Of a stretch of DNA of 64,000 bases, positions 57,093 to 64,000 are shown piece after piece. Made by a program: the position numbers and the translations under genes. The notes under the pieces are model-generated. The model ran no database searches, was not told the DNA's origin, and was given only the letters and a program-made list of their open reading frames with translations. Numbering within the stretch: the first letter of the stretch is position 1; each line of letters opens with the position of its first letter. This DNA comes from Nocardia sputorum (GTDB taxonomy: Bacteria; Actinomycetota; Actinomycetes; Mycobacteriales; Mycobacteriaceae), in assembly GCF_027924405.1 (NCBI RefSeq), contig NZ_AP026978.1, forward strand, positions 2,170,001-2,234,000. Reading direction: 5' to 3'.

Positions 57093-57977
57093 CTACCGCT
57101 CACGGCAGATGACCAGCGGGCACGGCGCGTGGTGCAGCAGACTCTGGCTCGTCGATCCGACGAGGAGGCCGGTGAGGCGGTTGTGTCCGCGACTGCCGGT
57201 CACCATCAGCTGTGCCTTCTCGCCGTGTTCGAGCAGCGCCTGTGCGGGCGTGGCCTTCTCGACCACTTTCGTGACCGTGATGTCCGGGTATTTCTCGCAC
57301 CATCCGGCCATGCGTTCGGAGAGCAGTTCCTCCTCCTGCTGGGCAAGCGTGTCCCACGCGTCGGGCACCGGCGTCCATTGCAACAGGTCGGGGTCGTTCC
57401 ACGCGTGCAGGGCGGTCACTTCGACACCCAGCGTGGACGCCAGCTCGAGCGCCGCGCCCACCGCGGCGGAACCGCCGGGGCTGCCGTCGACGCCGACCAG
57501 CACGGGCCGTTCGTCCGGCAGCGGCCGGTCGAGCCTGCCCCGCCAGACAGTCACCGGACATGTCGCCCTGTTCGCGACCGTGAGCGCGGTGGACCCCAGC
57601 AGCAGCGTGGAGAGCCGGTCCTGGGATTTCGCCGCGACGACGACCATGCGCGCGGCCGCGCTGTGCCGGATCAACTCCCGCGCGGGCGAGCCGTCCTCCA
57701 CGACCCGCCGGATCTCCAAGTCCGGCTGTTCGGCGTGTAGGGCTTCGAACGCCTCCTGGACTTTTTGCTTCGCCGCCGCTCGTAGTTCGGGTAATAGGTT
57801 GGTCTCGGCCAAGGCCGAGGAGGTAATCGGGTGGTCGAGCGCGGGAACGACGCCGAGCAGCATCAGCGGGGCATGCTGCCGATTCGCGACGGCTCCGGCC
57901 CAGCGCGCTGCGGCCACAGCGGTCGGGCTGCCGTCGATTCCGACGATGATCGACCGACGATCTGCTGATGCGCTCAT
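57093..57977 (-). CDS. Universal stress protein, tandem USP domains
   Basis: 294 residues with two USP domains (1-145 and 155-294). ATP-binding residues: IIVGIDGSPTAVAAARWA and VLVGVDGSPGGSAAVGAA at each start, LLLGSTALTVANRATCPVTV and GLLVGSTSQSLLHHAPCPLV with the G-2X-G-9X-G(S/T) pattern. Tandem USPs of this type are in the DevR dormancy regulon of mycobacteria. GGAG seven bases before the ATG. A DevR-like box lies about 90 bp upstream. Confidence 0.92.
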   Translation of the reverse strand: MSASADRRSIIVGIDGSPTAVAAARWAGAVANRQHAPLMLLGVVPALDHPITSSALAETNLLPELRAAAKQKVQEAFEALHAEQPDLEIRRVVEDGSPARELIRHSAAARMVVVAAKSQDRLSTLLLGSTALTVANRATCPVTVWRGRLDRPLPDERPVLVGVDGSPGGSAAVGAALELASTLGVEVTALHAWNDPDLLQWTPVPDAWDTLAQQEEELLSERMAGWCEKYPDITVTKVVEKATPAQALLEHGEKAQLMVTGSRGHNRLTGLLVGSTSQSLLHHAPCPLVICRER

Positions 57978-58063
57978 GTCGTCTCCGATGCGGCTGTGAC
58001 AGGGTCGACTTCCACATTCGCAGCGACCGCGCCCTCCGCGCCGGGGGCGGTTGACCCCTGATG

Positions 58064-58083
58064 GTGGGGACCTAAGACCTTCA
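58064..58083 (-). promoter_or_regulatory. DevR/DosR-like box upstream of the USP gene
   Basis: GTGGGGACCTAAGACCTTCA matches the published 20-bp mycobacterial DosR consensus (GGGACT..AGTCCC core) at about 14 positions, including GGGAC and the AAG.CC half. It is 87-106 bp upstream of the USP start. Confidence 0.4.
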
Positions 58084-58117
58084 CCGGGCGAGCTTCCCGG
58101 AACGAGTACGGAGCGGG

Positions 58118-59101
58118 CTACCGAGCGAACCGGGCGACCGCCCGCCGGACGGCGGCGCCCATGGCCGGGTTTCCGGTATGCCCGGCATCATCGATGACCT
58201 GCAACTCCGCTTCGGGCCATGCCTGGGCCAGCTGCCAGGCGGTGTACAGCGGGGCGCTCAGGTCGAGTCTGCCGTGGATCAGCACGCCGGGAATGCCCGT
58301 CAGCCGGTGCACGTCGCGCAGCAGCTGCCCGTCCTCCAGCCAGGCGGCGTTGGCGAAGTAATGCGTGCAGATCCGCACGAAGGCCAGCAGGGCGGCGTCC
58401 GGCTTCGCGCTGTACTGACCGGGGCTGCCCTGGTTCTCGTGCGCGATCACGGCGTCCTCCCACGCGCACCACCGCCGCGCCGCCGCCTCGCGGGTCGGCG
58501 CGTCGGGGCTTTCCATCAGCCTCCGGTAGGCGTCGACCAGATCGCCGTGGCGGTCGGCCAGCGGGACGCCGGTGCGGAAGGTCTCCCACTGCTCGGGCAG
58601 CAGCCGGGCGACGTCGCGGTAGAGCCAGTCGATCTCCTCCGGCCGGGTCATGGTCACCCCGGCCAGCACGATCTCGCTGACCCGCAACGGATAGCGCTGC
58701 GCGTAGGCGAGGATCAGCGTCGAGCCCCAGGAACCGCCGAAGAGCAACCAGCGGTCGATGCCGAGGTGTTCGCGCAGTCGTTCCATGTCCGCGATGAGGT
58801 GCTGGGTGGTGTTGTGCGCGAGGTCGACCGCCGGATCGGAGGCGTGCGGCAGACTCTCGCCGCACCCGCGCTGGTCGAACAGGACGATCAGGTAGGCCGC
58901 CGGATCGAAGGTTCGGCGCGATCGGCGGGTTCCGCCGCCGCCGGGCCCGCCGTGCACGACCAGCGCCGGTTTGCCGTACGGATTACCGCTGGTCTCCCAA
59001 TAGATCCGCTGACCGTCGCCGACGTCGAGCAGCCCGTGGGCGTATGGCTCGATATCGGGAAAGGGCTGCGGCGCATCGGATTGCGAGTCGGGCGTGGACA
59101 C
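58118..59101 (-). CDS. pip: Proline iminopeptidase
   Basis: 327 residues, alpha/beta hydrolase S33 family, releasing N-terminal proline. HGGPGGGGTRRSRRTFDPA (oxyanion region HGGPG), FDQRGCGESLPH, nucleophile GGSWGSTLILAYAQRYP, Asp in HGRLDLSAPL and His in DDAGHTGNPAM. GTG 59,101 is eight bases after TAGCCT, suggesting leaderless transcription. Confidence 0.92.
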   Translation of the reverse strand: MSTPDSQSDAPQPFPDIEPYAHGLLDVGDGQRIYWETSGNPYGKPALVVHGGPGGGGTRRSRRTFDPAAYLIVLFDQRGCGESLPHASDPAVDLAHNTTQHLIADMERLREHLGIDRWLLFGGSWGSTLILAYAQRYPLRVSEIVLAGVTMTRPEEIDWLYRDVARLLPEQWETFRTGVPLADRHGDLVDAYRRLMESPDAPTREAAARRWCAWEDAVIAHENQGSPGQYSAKPDAALLAFVRICTHYFANAAWLEDGQLLRDVHRLTGIPGVLIHGRLDLSAPLYTAWQLAQAWPEAELQVIDDAGHTGNPAMGAAVRRAVARFAR

Positions 59102-59169
59102 GATCGACCAGGCTACCGTCGAGCGCGGCGCACCGCCCGGCTGGTCGGCGAGCGGGGCGCGTGCGTAGT

Positions 59170-60144
59170 TCAGGCGGCCTGCGCGGCGGGGTCCGGCTTC
59201 GGGGCGGCGACCCGTTCCCGGGTGCGCAGGGAAGCCCACAGCGCGGCGGTGGCGGCGGTGCACGCCGCGGCCCCGCCCACGTGCACGACGACCAGCGCCG
59301 CGGGGACGTCGGTGAAGTACTGCACGACGCCGACCAGCGCCTGGGCGCAGACCAGCCCCAGCAGCACGAAGAGGCGGGTGCGCACGGCGGGCGTGATGCC
59401 GACCGCGAACAGGCCGAACGCCAAGCCGATCAACAGCGCGAGGTAGCCGACCAGCAGCTGCGAGTGCAGATGCACCAGGGTGACGATCTCGACCTGCAAG
59501 CGCTCGACCGGACGTTCGATGCTCTTGTCGCCGGCGTGCGGACCGGCGGCGGTCACCAAGGTGCCCGCGACCAGGACCGCGGCCAGTGCGATCCCGACCA
59601 GCACGGTGAGCCAGCGCAGCGGCGCGGGAGCCTGCACGGCGTCGATGCCGTCGTCGGGTTCGCCGATCTTCGCGTACAGCACCACCGCGAGCCACACCAT
59701 CACCATCGACGCGAGCAGGTGTGTCGAGACGGTCCACCACAGCAGCCCGGTGCGCACCGTGATGCCGCCGATGATCGCCTGCACGACGGTGCCGCCGGGC
59801 ATCAGCCACGCGTACACCAGCACTTCGCGGCGGCGGCGCGCCTTGGTCACCGCCAGCACGATCGCCGCCGCGCACAGCGTGACCACGAAGGTGAGCAGCC
59901 GGTTGGAGAACTCGACCGCCTGATGAAGGGCGGGCACCTCCGACACCGCCACGGGGGTGAAGCTGCCGGGGAAGCACTGCGGCCAGGTGGGGCAGCCGAG
60001 CCCGGACGCCGTGACGCGCACGACCGCGCCGGTCACCGAGATCCCGGCTTGGGACAGGATGACCGCGAGCGCGATCAGGCGCTGCGCTCGCAGTGAGGGC
60101 AGCGGCAGCTTGTCGACGAGTCGCAAGAACGCGCGATACAGCAC
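59170..60144 (-). CDS. ctaA: Heme A synthase
   Basis: 324 residues, about eight membrane helices. TGAVVRVTASGLGCPTWPQC holds the paired Cys of the first extracellular loop; heme-binding His in HQAVEFSNRLLTF (ExxNR), STHLLASMVMVW, HLHSQLLVGYLAL and VVHVGGAAACTAAT. Oxidises heme O (from ctaB) to heme A for cytochrome oxidase. GTG start seven bases after TACCAT. The ABC exporter and mptB genes lie upstream on the same strand. Confidence 0.93.
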   Translation of the reverse strand: MLYRAFLRLVDKLPLPSLRAQRLIALAVILSQAGISVTGAVVRVTASGLGCPTWPQCFPGSFTPVAVSEVPALHQAVEFSNRLLTFVVTLCAAAIVLAVTKARRRREVLVYAWLMPGGTVVQAIIGGITVRTGLLWWTVSTHLLASMVMVWLAVVLYAKIGEPDDGIDAVQAPAPLRWLTVLVGIALAAVLVAGTLVTAAGPHAGDKSIERPVERLQVEIVTLVHLHSQLLVGYLALLIGLAFGLFAVGITPAVRTRLFVLLGLVCAQALVGVVQYFTDVPAALVVVHVGGAAACTAATAALWASLRTRERVAAPKPDPAAQAA

Positions 60145-60210
60145 GTCGAAAATGGTAGCCGGGCCGGATCCGGCGACTTCACCCGGTCTACTACATTTCG
60201 TCGTTGTGCT

Positions 60211-61002
60211 TCAGTGGAAGCGGAACAGGCGGGTGGCCGCGACCCCCGACACCGCGCCCCATACCGCGAGTACGGCGATCCCGAACCAGTCGACGCCGGT
60301 GTGCATCGCGCTCTCCAGCGCTTCGGCCAGCGCCCCCGACGGCACCAGGCGGGCGAGCACGCTCACCACCGTGGGCAGGTCGTCGGCGGCGAACACGATG
60401 CTGGCGACGCCGAGCATGACGAACCACAGGATGTTCGCCAGCGCGAGCACCACCTCGGCCTTCAGGGTGCCGCCCAGCAGCAGGCCCATCGCCGCGAACG
60501 TGGCGGTGCCGAGCGCGATCACCGCCGCGCCCAGCAGCAGTCCGACGGGTTCCGGCCGCCAGCCCAGCGCGAAGCCGATCAGGCCGAGCAGGACGGCTTG
60601 CAGCACGACCACGATCAGCACGGCCGCGCTCTTGCCCGCGATGACGCCCCACCGCGGCAGCGCCGTCGCGCCGAGCCGCTTGAGCGCGCCGTAGCGCCGG
60701 TCGAAGCCGACCGCGATGGCCTGACCGGTGAAGGCGGTGGACATGACGGCCACCATCATCACCGCGGGCACGATCTTGTCCACCCGGTGCGTGCCGAGAT
60801 CACCGAACGGCAGCAGGCTCAGGCCGACCAGCAGGGTGATCGGGATGAACATGGTCAGCAGCAGTTGTTCGCCGTTGCGCAGCAACAGGATCAGCTCGAG
60901 CCTGGTCTGCGCGAGCAGCATCGCGGCGCGGGTGCTCGGGCGCGGGCCGGGAGTGAAGGTGCCCGGCGCGAACCGGTTGGCGGTCCGGTCGTGCTCGCTC
61001 AT
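60211..61002 (-). CDS. ABC-2 type transporter permease
   Basis: 263 residues with six membrane helices (from LLLTMFIPITLLVGLSLLPF to GIAVLAVWGAVSGVAATRL) and a soluble start with ARTRLELILLLRNGEQLLL-type coupling helix. ABC2_membrane family, drug/lipid export. ATG 61,002 overlaps the ATPase stop by four bases. Rv1457c-like by position. Works with the ATPase 60,999-61,931. Confidence 0.9.
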   Translation of the reverse strand: MSEHDRTANRFAPGTFTPGPRPSTRAAMLLAQTRLELILLLRNGEQLLLTMFIPITLLVGLSLLPFGDLGTHRVDKIVPAVMMVAVMSTAFTGQAIAVGFDRRYGALKRLGATALPRWGVIAGKSAAVLIVVVLQAVLLGLIGFALGWRPEPVGLLLGAAVIALGTATFAAMGLLLGGTLKAEVVLALANILWFVMLGVASIVFAADDLPTVVSVLARLVPSGALAEALESAMHTGVDWFGIAVLAVWGAVSGVAATRLFRFH

Positions 61003-61931
61003 CCGCGCAGGTCCCGTCCGGTCAGTTCGAGGAAGACGTCTTCGAGGCGGCGCTGGTCGATCCGGATGTCGGTGGCCAGCACGTTCATACGCGCGCACCA
61101 CGCCGTGACGGTCGCGAGCACTTGCGGATTGATCTCGCCCTCCACCAGATACGTGCCCGGGGTGGTCTCCCGGGGTGCGAACCCCTCGGGCAGGGCGTTG
61201 GCCAGTAATTCCAGATTCAGTTTGGGCGGCGCGCAGAACCGCAGCTGCCCCGCCGCCCCGTGCGCGGTGACCTCGGCCGGGGTGCCGGAGGCGACGATGC
61301 GGCCGTGATCGATGATCACCAACTGGTCGGCGAGTTGCTCGGCCTCGTCCATCATGTGCGTGGTCAGCACGACGGTCACCCCGTCGCGGCGCAGGGCATC
61401 GATCAGCTCCCAGACGATCAACCTGGCCTGGGCGTCCAGTCCCGCGGTCGGTTCGTCGAGGAACACGATTTCCGGCCTGCCCACCAGCGCGCAGGCCAGC
61501 GCGAGGCGCTGCTGCTGGCCGCCGGAGAGGCGGCGATAGGGCGTGCGGCGGTTGTCCTGAAGACCCAGGGTGCGCAGCAACCAGTCGGGGTCGAGCGGAT
61601 CCGCGGAGTAGGCGGCCACCAGGTCGAGCATCTCGCCCGCCCGCGCACCGGGATACGCGCCGCCGCCCTGGAGCATGACGCCGATGCGGGGGCGCAGCCG
61701 TTCGGAATCGGCGACCGGGTCCAAGCCGAGCACGCGCACAGAGCCCGCGTCCGGCGTCGCGAATCCCTCGCACATCTCGACCGTCGTGGTCTTGCCCGCG
61801 CCGTTCGGGCCGAGGAGCGCGAGCACCCGCGCCGGCTCCACCTCGAAGGTCAGGCCGTCCACCGCCGTGGTCTCGCCGTAACGCTTGACGACGCCGGCGA
61901 CGCTGACGGCGGGTCCGGAGGGTGCGCTCAC
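60999..61931 (-). CDS. ABC transporter ATPase, daunorubicin-resistance type
   Basis: 310 residues. Walker A LLGPNGAGKTTTVEMCEGF, Q-loop in GVMLQGGGAYPG, signature LSGGQQQRLALACALVGRPE, Walker B VFLDEPTAGLD, H-loop LTTHMMDEAEQLAD. The C-terminal 80 residues are the DrrA-like extension. GTG 61,931 forms GTGA with the mptB stop. By synteny (Rv1458c) and coupling to mptB, export of a cell-envelope component is plausible but unproven. Confidence 0.92.
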   Translation of the reverse strand: MSAPSGPAVSVAGVVKRYGETTAVDGLTFEVEPARVLALLGPNGAGKTTTVEMCEGFATPDAGSVRVLGLDPVADSERLRPRIGVMLQGGGAYPGARAGEMLDLVAAYSADPLDPDWLLRTLGLQDNRRTPYRRLSGGQQQRLALACALVGRPEIVFLDEPTAGLDAQARLIVWELIDALRRDGVTVVLTTHMMDEAEQLADQLVIIDHGRIVASGTPAEVTAHGAAGQLRFCAPPKLNLELLANALPEGFAPRETTPGTYLVEGEINPQVLATVTAWCARMNVLATDIRIDQRRLEDVFLELTGRDLRG

Positions 61932-63610
61932 GATGTCACACCGTAGGAGGTGGGCGCCTGTGACGGAGCCGACACCCCCGTCTGCCCGCGCCAGGGCAGC
62001 GAATTGCGCGTGATCACGATGAACAGCACGCCGACGATCACGGTGGCGATCGCGGCGCCCACGATCTGGAACACTTCGAGATCGGCGCCGCGCGGCATCA
62101 GGATCACGCTGACGATCCCCGAGAACGCCACCGCGGGCACCCGGAACACCGGCCGGGTCGCCCAGGCCGCCATCGGCACGATCGCCCACAGCAGATACCA
62201 GGGCTGCACCACCGGGAACAGCAGCACGATCGCGCCGAGCGCCACGCCGAGCGCGCCGACCGGATGCAGCCGCCCGGTGCCGGTGGCGACCAGCATGCGC
62301 ACGGTGAAGAAGGCCGCGACCACCGCCGCGATCGGGCGGGTGATGCTCAGCAGCGCGGTGGTGTGATCGCCGAGTCCGAGCAGCACACCGCCGAACCCGG
62401 TGATGATGCCGAGCGCGGTCGGCAGCGACATCCAGCTGCGCACCGCGTTCGCGGTGTTCAGCGTGTAGATCCAGCCGAATCCGAGTCCGCTCACCGAACT
62501 GATGAACAGCGTTGTGCCGATGGCGATCGCGCCGAGCATGGCGGCCGCGATGGCGACCGTGCGCAGCGAAGCGCCCCAGCGCCGCGCCAGCGCCATCCCG
62601 ACGAACCCGAGCACGATGATCGAGGTGAACTTGATCGACGACGACAGCGTGATGATGATCGACCCGCCGATCAGCCACGCGTAGGCGCGGCCGTCGAACG
62701 GGTGGGTGTCCTCGATGGCGCGCAGGCAGAACTCCAGTCCGGCCAGCATCAGGCCGAGCATGAGCGCGTCGTTGTGCACGCCGCCCACCAGATGGAACAG
62801 CACCAGCGGGTTCGCCGCGCCGAGCCACAGCGCGCTCACCGCCGCGACGCCACAGCGCGCCGACAGCCGGGGCAGCGCCCAGACGATCAGCGCGACGCCA
62901 CCCAGCGCGAGGATCCGGTGCACCCAGACGCCCGCGATGATGTTGTCCCCGGTCAGCTCGGCGATGCCCCGGCCGATCCAGAGAAACAGCGGACCGTAGG
63001 GCGCGGGGGTGTCACGCCAGATGGTCGGGACGTTGTTGGTGAGCACGTTGTCGATCCCCAGTCCCGCGACCGGCCCTTCTTCGTAGGGATCGATGCCGCG
63101 CGCGGCGATCTCGCTCTGCGCCAGATACGAGTAGACGTCGTTGCTGAACAGCGGGGGAGCGACGCTGAGCGGGATGAGCCACAGCAGCAGCGTGCGATCC
63201 ATTTGCGAGCGGGTCAGCCGGTGGACGGGGGAGCCGCCGATCCCGCCGACCGCGAACCGGCCCAGCAGCAGCCAGGCCAGCACGACCACGACGGTGCCGG
63301 TCATGCACATCGCCAGCGAGCCGGTGTGGGCGCGGGCGAAGATGCCGAGCACGCGGACGCCGGAGGTGGGGTTCTGGTGCACCGGCTGCGCGCCGATGCC
63401 CAGTGCGCTGATCGCCATCAGCACCGTGCCGGTCGCGCCCATCAGGCGGATCCGGTCGAGCTGCGCCAGCTCCTTGCGATCGAGACCGGGCACCTCGGAC
63501 TCGTCGCGGTGCAGCACCGCGATCGTGTGATCGGCCGCGGGCACGTCGAGTCCGAGTGCCCGGCGCCCGAAAGCCAGTGTCCTGCGCCGCGCGCCCTCCA
63601 GTACCGCCAC
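61928..63610 (-). CDS. mptB: Alpha-(1->6)-mannopyranosyltransferase, MptB type
   Basis: 560 residues, GT-C polytopic glycosyltransferase with about 13 helices. The catalytic loop is in PPLFSNDVYSYLAQSEIAAR (Asp after the first helices) and NNVPTIWRDTPAPYGPLFLW; also GGVHNDALMLGLMLAGLEF. In related bacteria MptB elongates the mannan core of lipomannan using polyprenyl-phosphomannose. GTG 63,610 is seven bases after TAGGCT (63,623-63,618), which favours a leaderless start there over longer alternatives. Confidence 0.88.
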   Translation of the reverse strand: MAVLEGARRRTLAFGRRALGLDVPAADHTIAVLHRDESEVPGLDRKELAQLDRIRLMGATGTVLMAISALGIGAQPVHQNPTSGVRVLGIFARAHTGSLAMCMTGTVVVVLAWLLLGRFAVGGIGGSPVHRLTRSQMDRTLLLWLIPLSVAPPLFSNDVYSYLAQSEIAARGIDPYEEGPVAGLGIDNVLTNNVPTIWRDTPAPYGPLFLWIGRGIAELTGDNIIAGVWVHRILALGGVALIVWALPRLSARCGVAAVSALWLGAANPLVLFHLVGGVHNDALMLGLMLAGLEFCLRAIEDTHPFDGRAYAWLIGGSIIITLSSSIKFTSIIVLGFVGMALARRWGASLRTVAIAAAMLGAIAIGTTLFISSVSGLGFGWIYTLNTANAVRSWMSLPTALGIITGFGGVLLGLGDHTTALLSITRPIAAVVAAFFTVRMLVATGTGRLHPVGALGVALGAIVLLFPVVQPWYLLWAIVPMAAWATRPVFRVPAVAFSGIVSVILMPRGADLEVFQIVGAAIATVIVGVLFIVITRNSLPWRGQTGVSAPSQAPTSYGVTS

Positions 63611-63617
63611 GCAACGC

Positions 63618-63623
63618 AGCCTA
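63618..63623 (-). promoter_or_regulatory. -10 box of the mptB-ABC exporter operon
   Basis: TAGGCT on the minus strand, seven bases before GTG 63,610; spacing of a leaderless transcript. Confidence 0.5.
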
Positions 63624-63657
63624 GTGGGTGCGCGCATCCCGGTCTGTCGTGTCGATG

Positions 63658-64000
63658 TCAGCGGGGATGACGCGGGTCGGCGGTGCTGATGGAGTCCTCC
63701 TCGGGGCGTCGCAGCCATTCCGCTAGCAAGGCGCGTTCGGCGTCGGTGAGCATCGGCAATTCGGGTGCGCCGCACAGCGCGGCCGCGGTGGTGTCGCGCG
63801 TGGCGGGGGAGGGGTCTTCGGTCAGTATTACGTGGGTCACCGCCTCGTACATCGCCTCGGCAAGCCCCAGGTCACGCTCTTGTGGCGGGACGGATAACAG
63901 GGCCAGCGCGGCGCCGGTCCCGGCGGCGTGGACGAGCTCGACGGCGCGGCGTTCGCCGACCCGGAGCCGACCGGCCGCCGCCACGCGGCGCACGCGATCG
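63658..64000 (-). CDS. Probable TetR-family regulator, C-terminal part
   Basis: At least 114 residues; the frame stays open past the window edge, so the N-terminal helix-turn-helix is outside. The visible part (VHAAGTGAALALLSVPPQER, LGLAEAMYEAVTHVILTEDP, LTDAERALLAEWLRRPEED) looks like the all-helical C-terminus of TetR regulators that end with an LT..E..LL.EWL element. It lies 48 bp upstream of mptB on the same strand. Assignment is tentative. Confidence 0.5.
   Translation of the reverse strand, partial: DRVRRVAAAGRLRVGERRAVELVHAAGTGAALALLSVPPQERDLGLAEAMYEAVTHVILTEDPSPATRDTTAAALCGAPELPMLTDAERALLAEWLRRPEEDSISTADPRHPR

Overview
The window is a high-GC actinobacterial chromosome segment, most likely from Nocardia or a close relative in the Mycobacteriales. 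GTG starts are common and stop/start overlaps of the ATGA/GTGA type are frequent. Many genes have a TANNNT box 6-8 nt upstream of the start codon, as expected for leaderless transcripts. Gene order follows, with gaps, the Mycobacterium tuberculosis block Rv1406-Rv1459: fmt, rsmB, rpe, ribE, ribBA, ribH, PH-domain gene, uvrC, rapZ, yvcK, whiA, gap, pgk, tpiA, secG, pgl, opcA, zwf, tal, tkt, ctaB, qor, ctaA, ABC exporter, mptB. That synteny is from memory, not computed.

1-4,980 is a decayed accessory stretch. It holds the end of a fatty-acid desaturase, a frameshifted ATP-dependent DNA-ligase remnant, a frameshifted zinc-ribbon membrane protein, a complete IS701-family element (2,368-3,789, CTAG duplication), remnants of a MerR regulator and its usual small partner, and an empty region with two families of short repeats. 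4,990-8,548 is def-fmt-rsmB, which prepare and process formyl-Met and modify 16S rRNA, followed by a broken MmcQ/YjbR gene. 8,555-9,840 encodes a SigF-type sigma factor with its RsbW-type anti-sigma kinase, with a SigF-like promoter directly upstream. rpe follows.

11,603-14,827 is the riboflavin cluster ribE-ribBA-ribH plus a PH-domain membrane protein; ribD is absent and a long nested hairpin lies between ribE and ribBA. 14,896-20,950 has a GNAT acetyltransferase, gamma-glutamyltransferase, a HAD hydrolase, a small membrane protein and uvrC. 21,062-24,059 is the overlapping rapZ-yvcK-whiA operon, and 24,266-27,293 is gap-pgk-tpiA. About 4.4 kb of accessory genes (two lipoproteins, a DMT exporter behind a leader ORF/attenuator, an MFS exporter) separate tpiA from secG.

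32,000-38,201 is lineage-specific metabolism: a decayed MFS gene, an SDR, an epoxide-hydrolase-like enzyme, two small proteins and a fused E1 alpha-beta oxoacid dehydrogenase. 38,300-44,815 is the pentose-phosphate operon tkt-tal-zwf-opcA-pgl on the minus strand. ctaB (heme O) and ctaA (heme A) bracket a second accessory stretch. It contains an FAD monooxygenase with a divergent TetR and duplicated operator, qor, a solute-binding protein, a flavoprotein, an XRE/TPR-type regulator facing a three-gene overlapping micro-operon, a membrane serine/threonine kinase with a planctomycete-like N-terminus, and a universal stress protein with a DevR-like box. The window closes with a daunorubicin-type ABC exporter, an MptB-type mannosyltransferase and part of a probable TetR-family gene.

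The most unusual items are the leaderless uORF/terminator ahead of the DMT exporter, the micro-operon whose middle gene has a paralogue elsewhere in the window, the kinase, the tandem TetR operator, and several frameshifts in homopolymer runs that may be real decay, programmed shifts or assembly errors.
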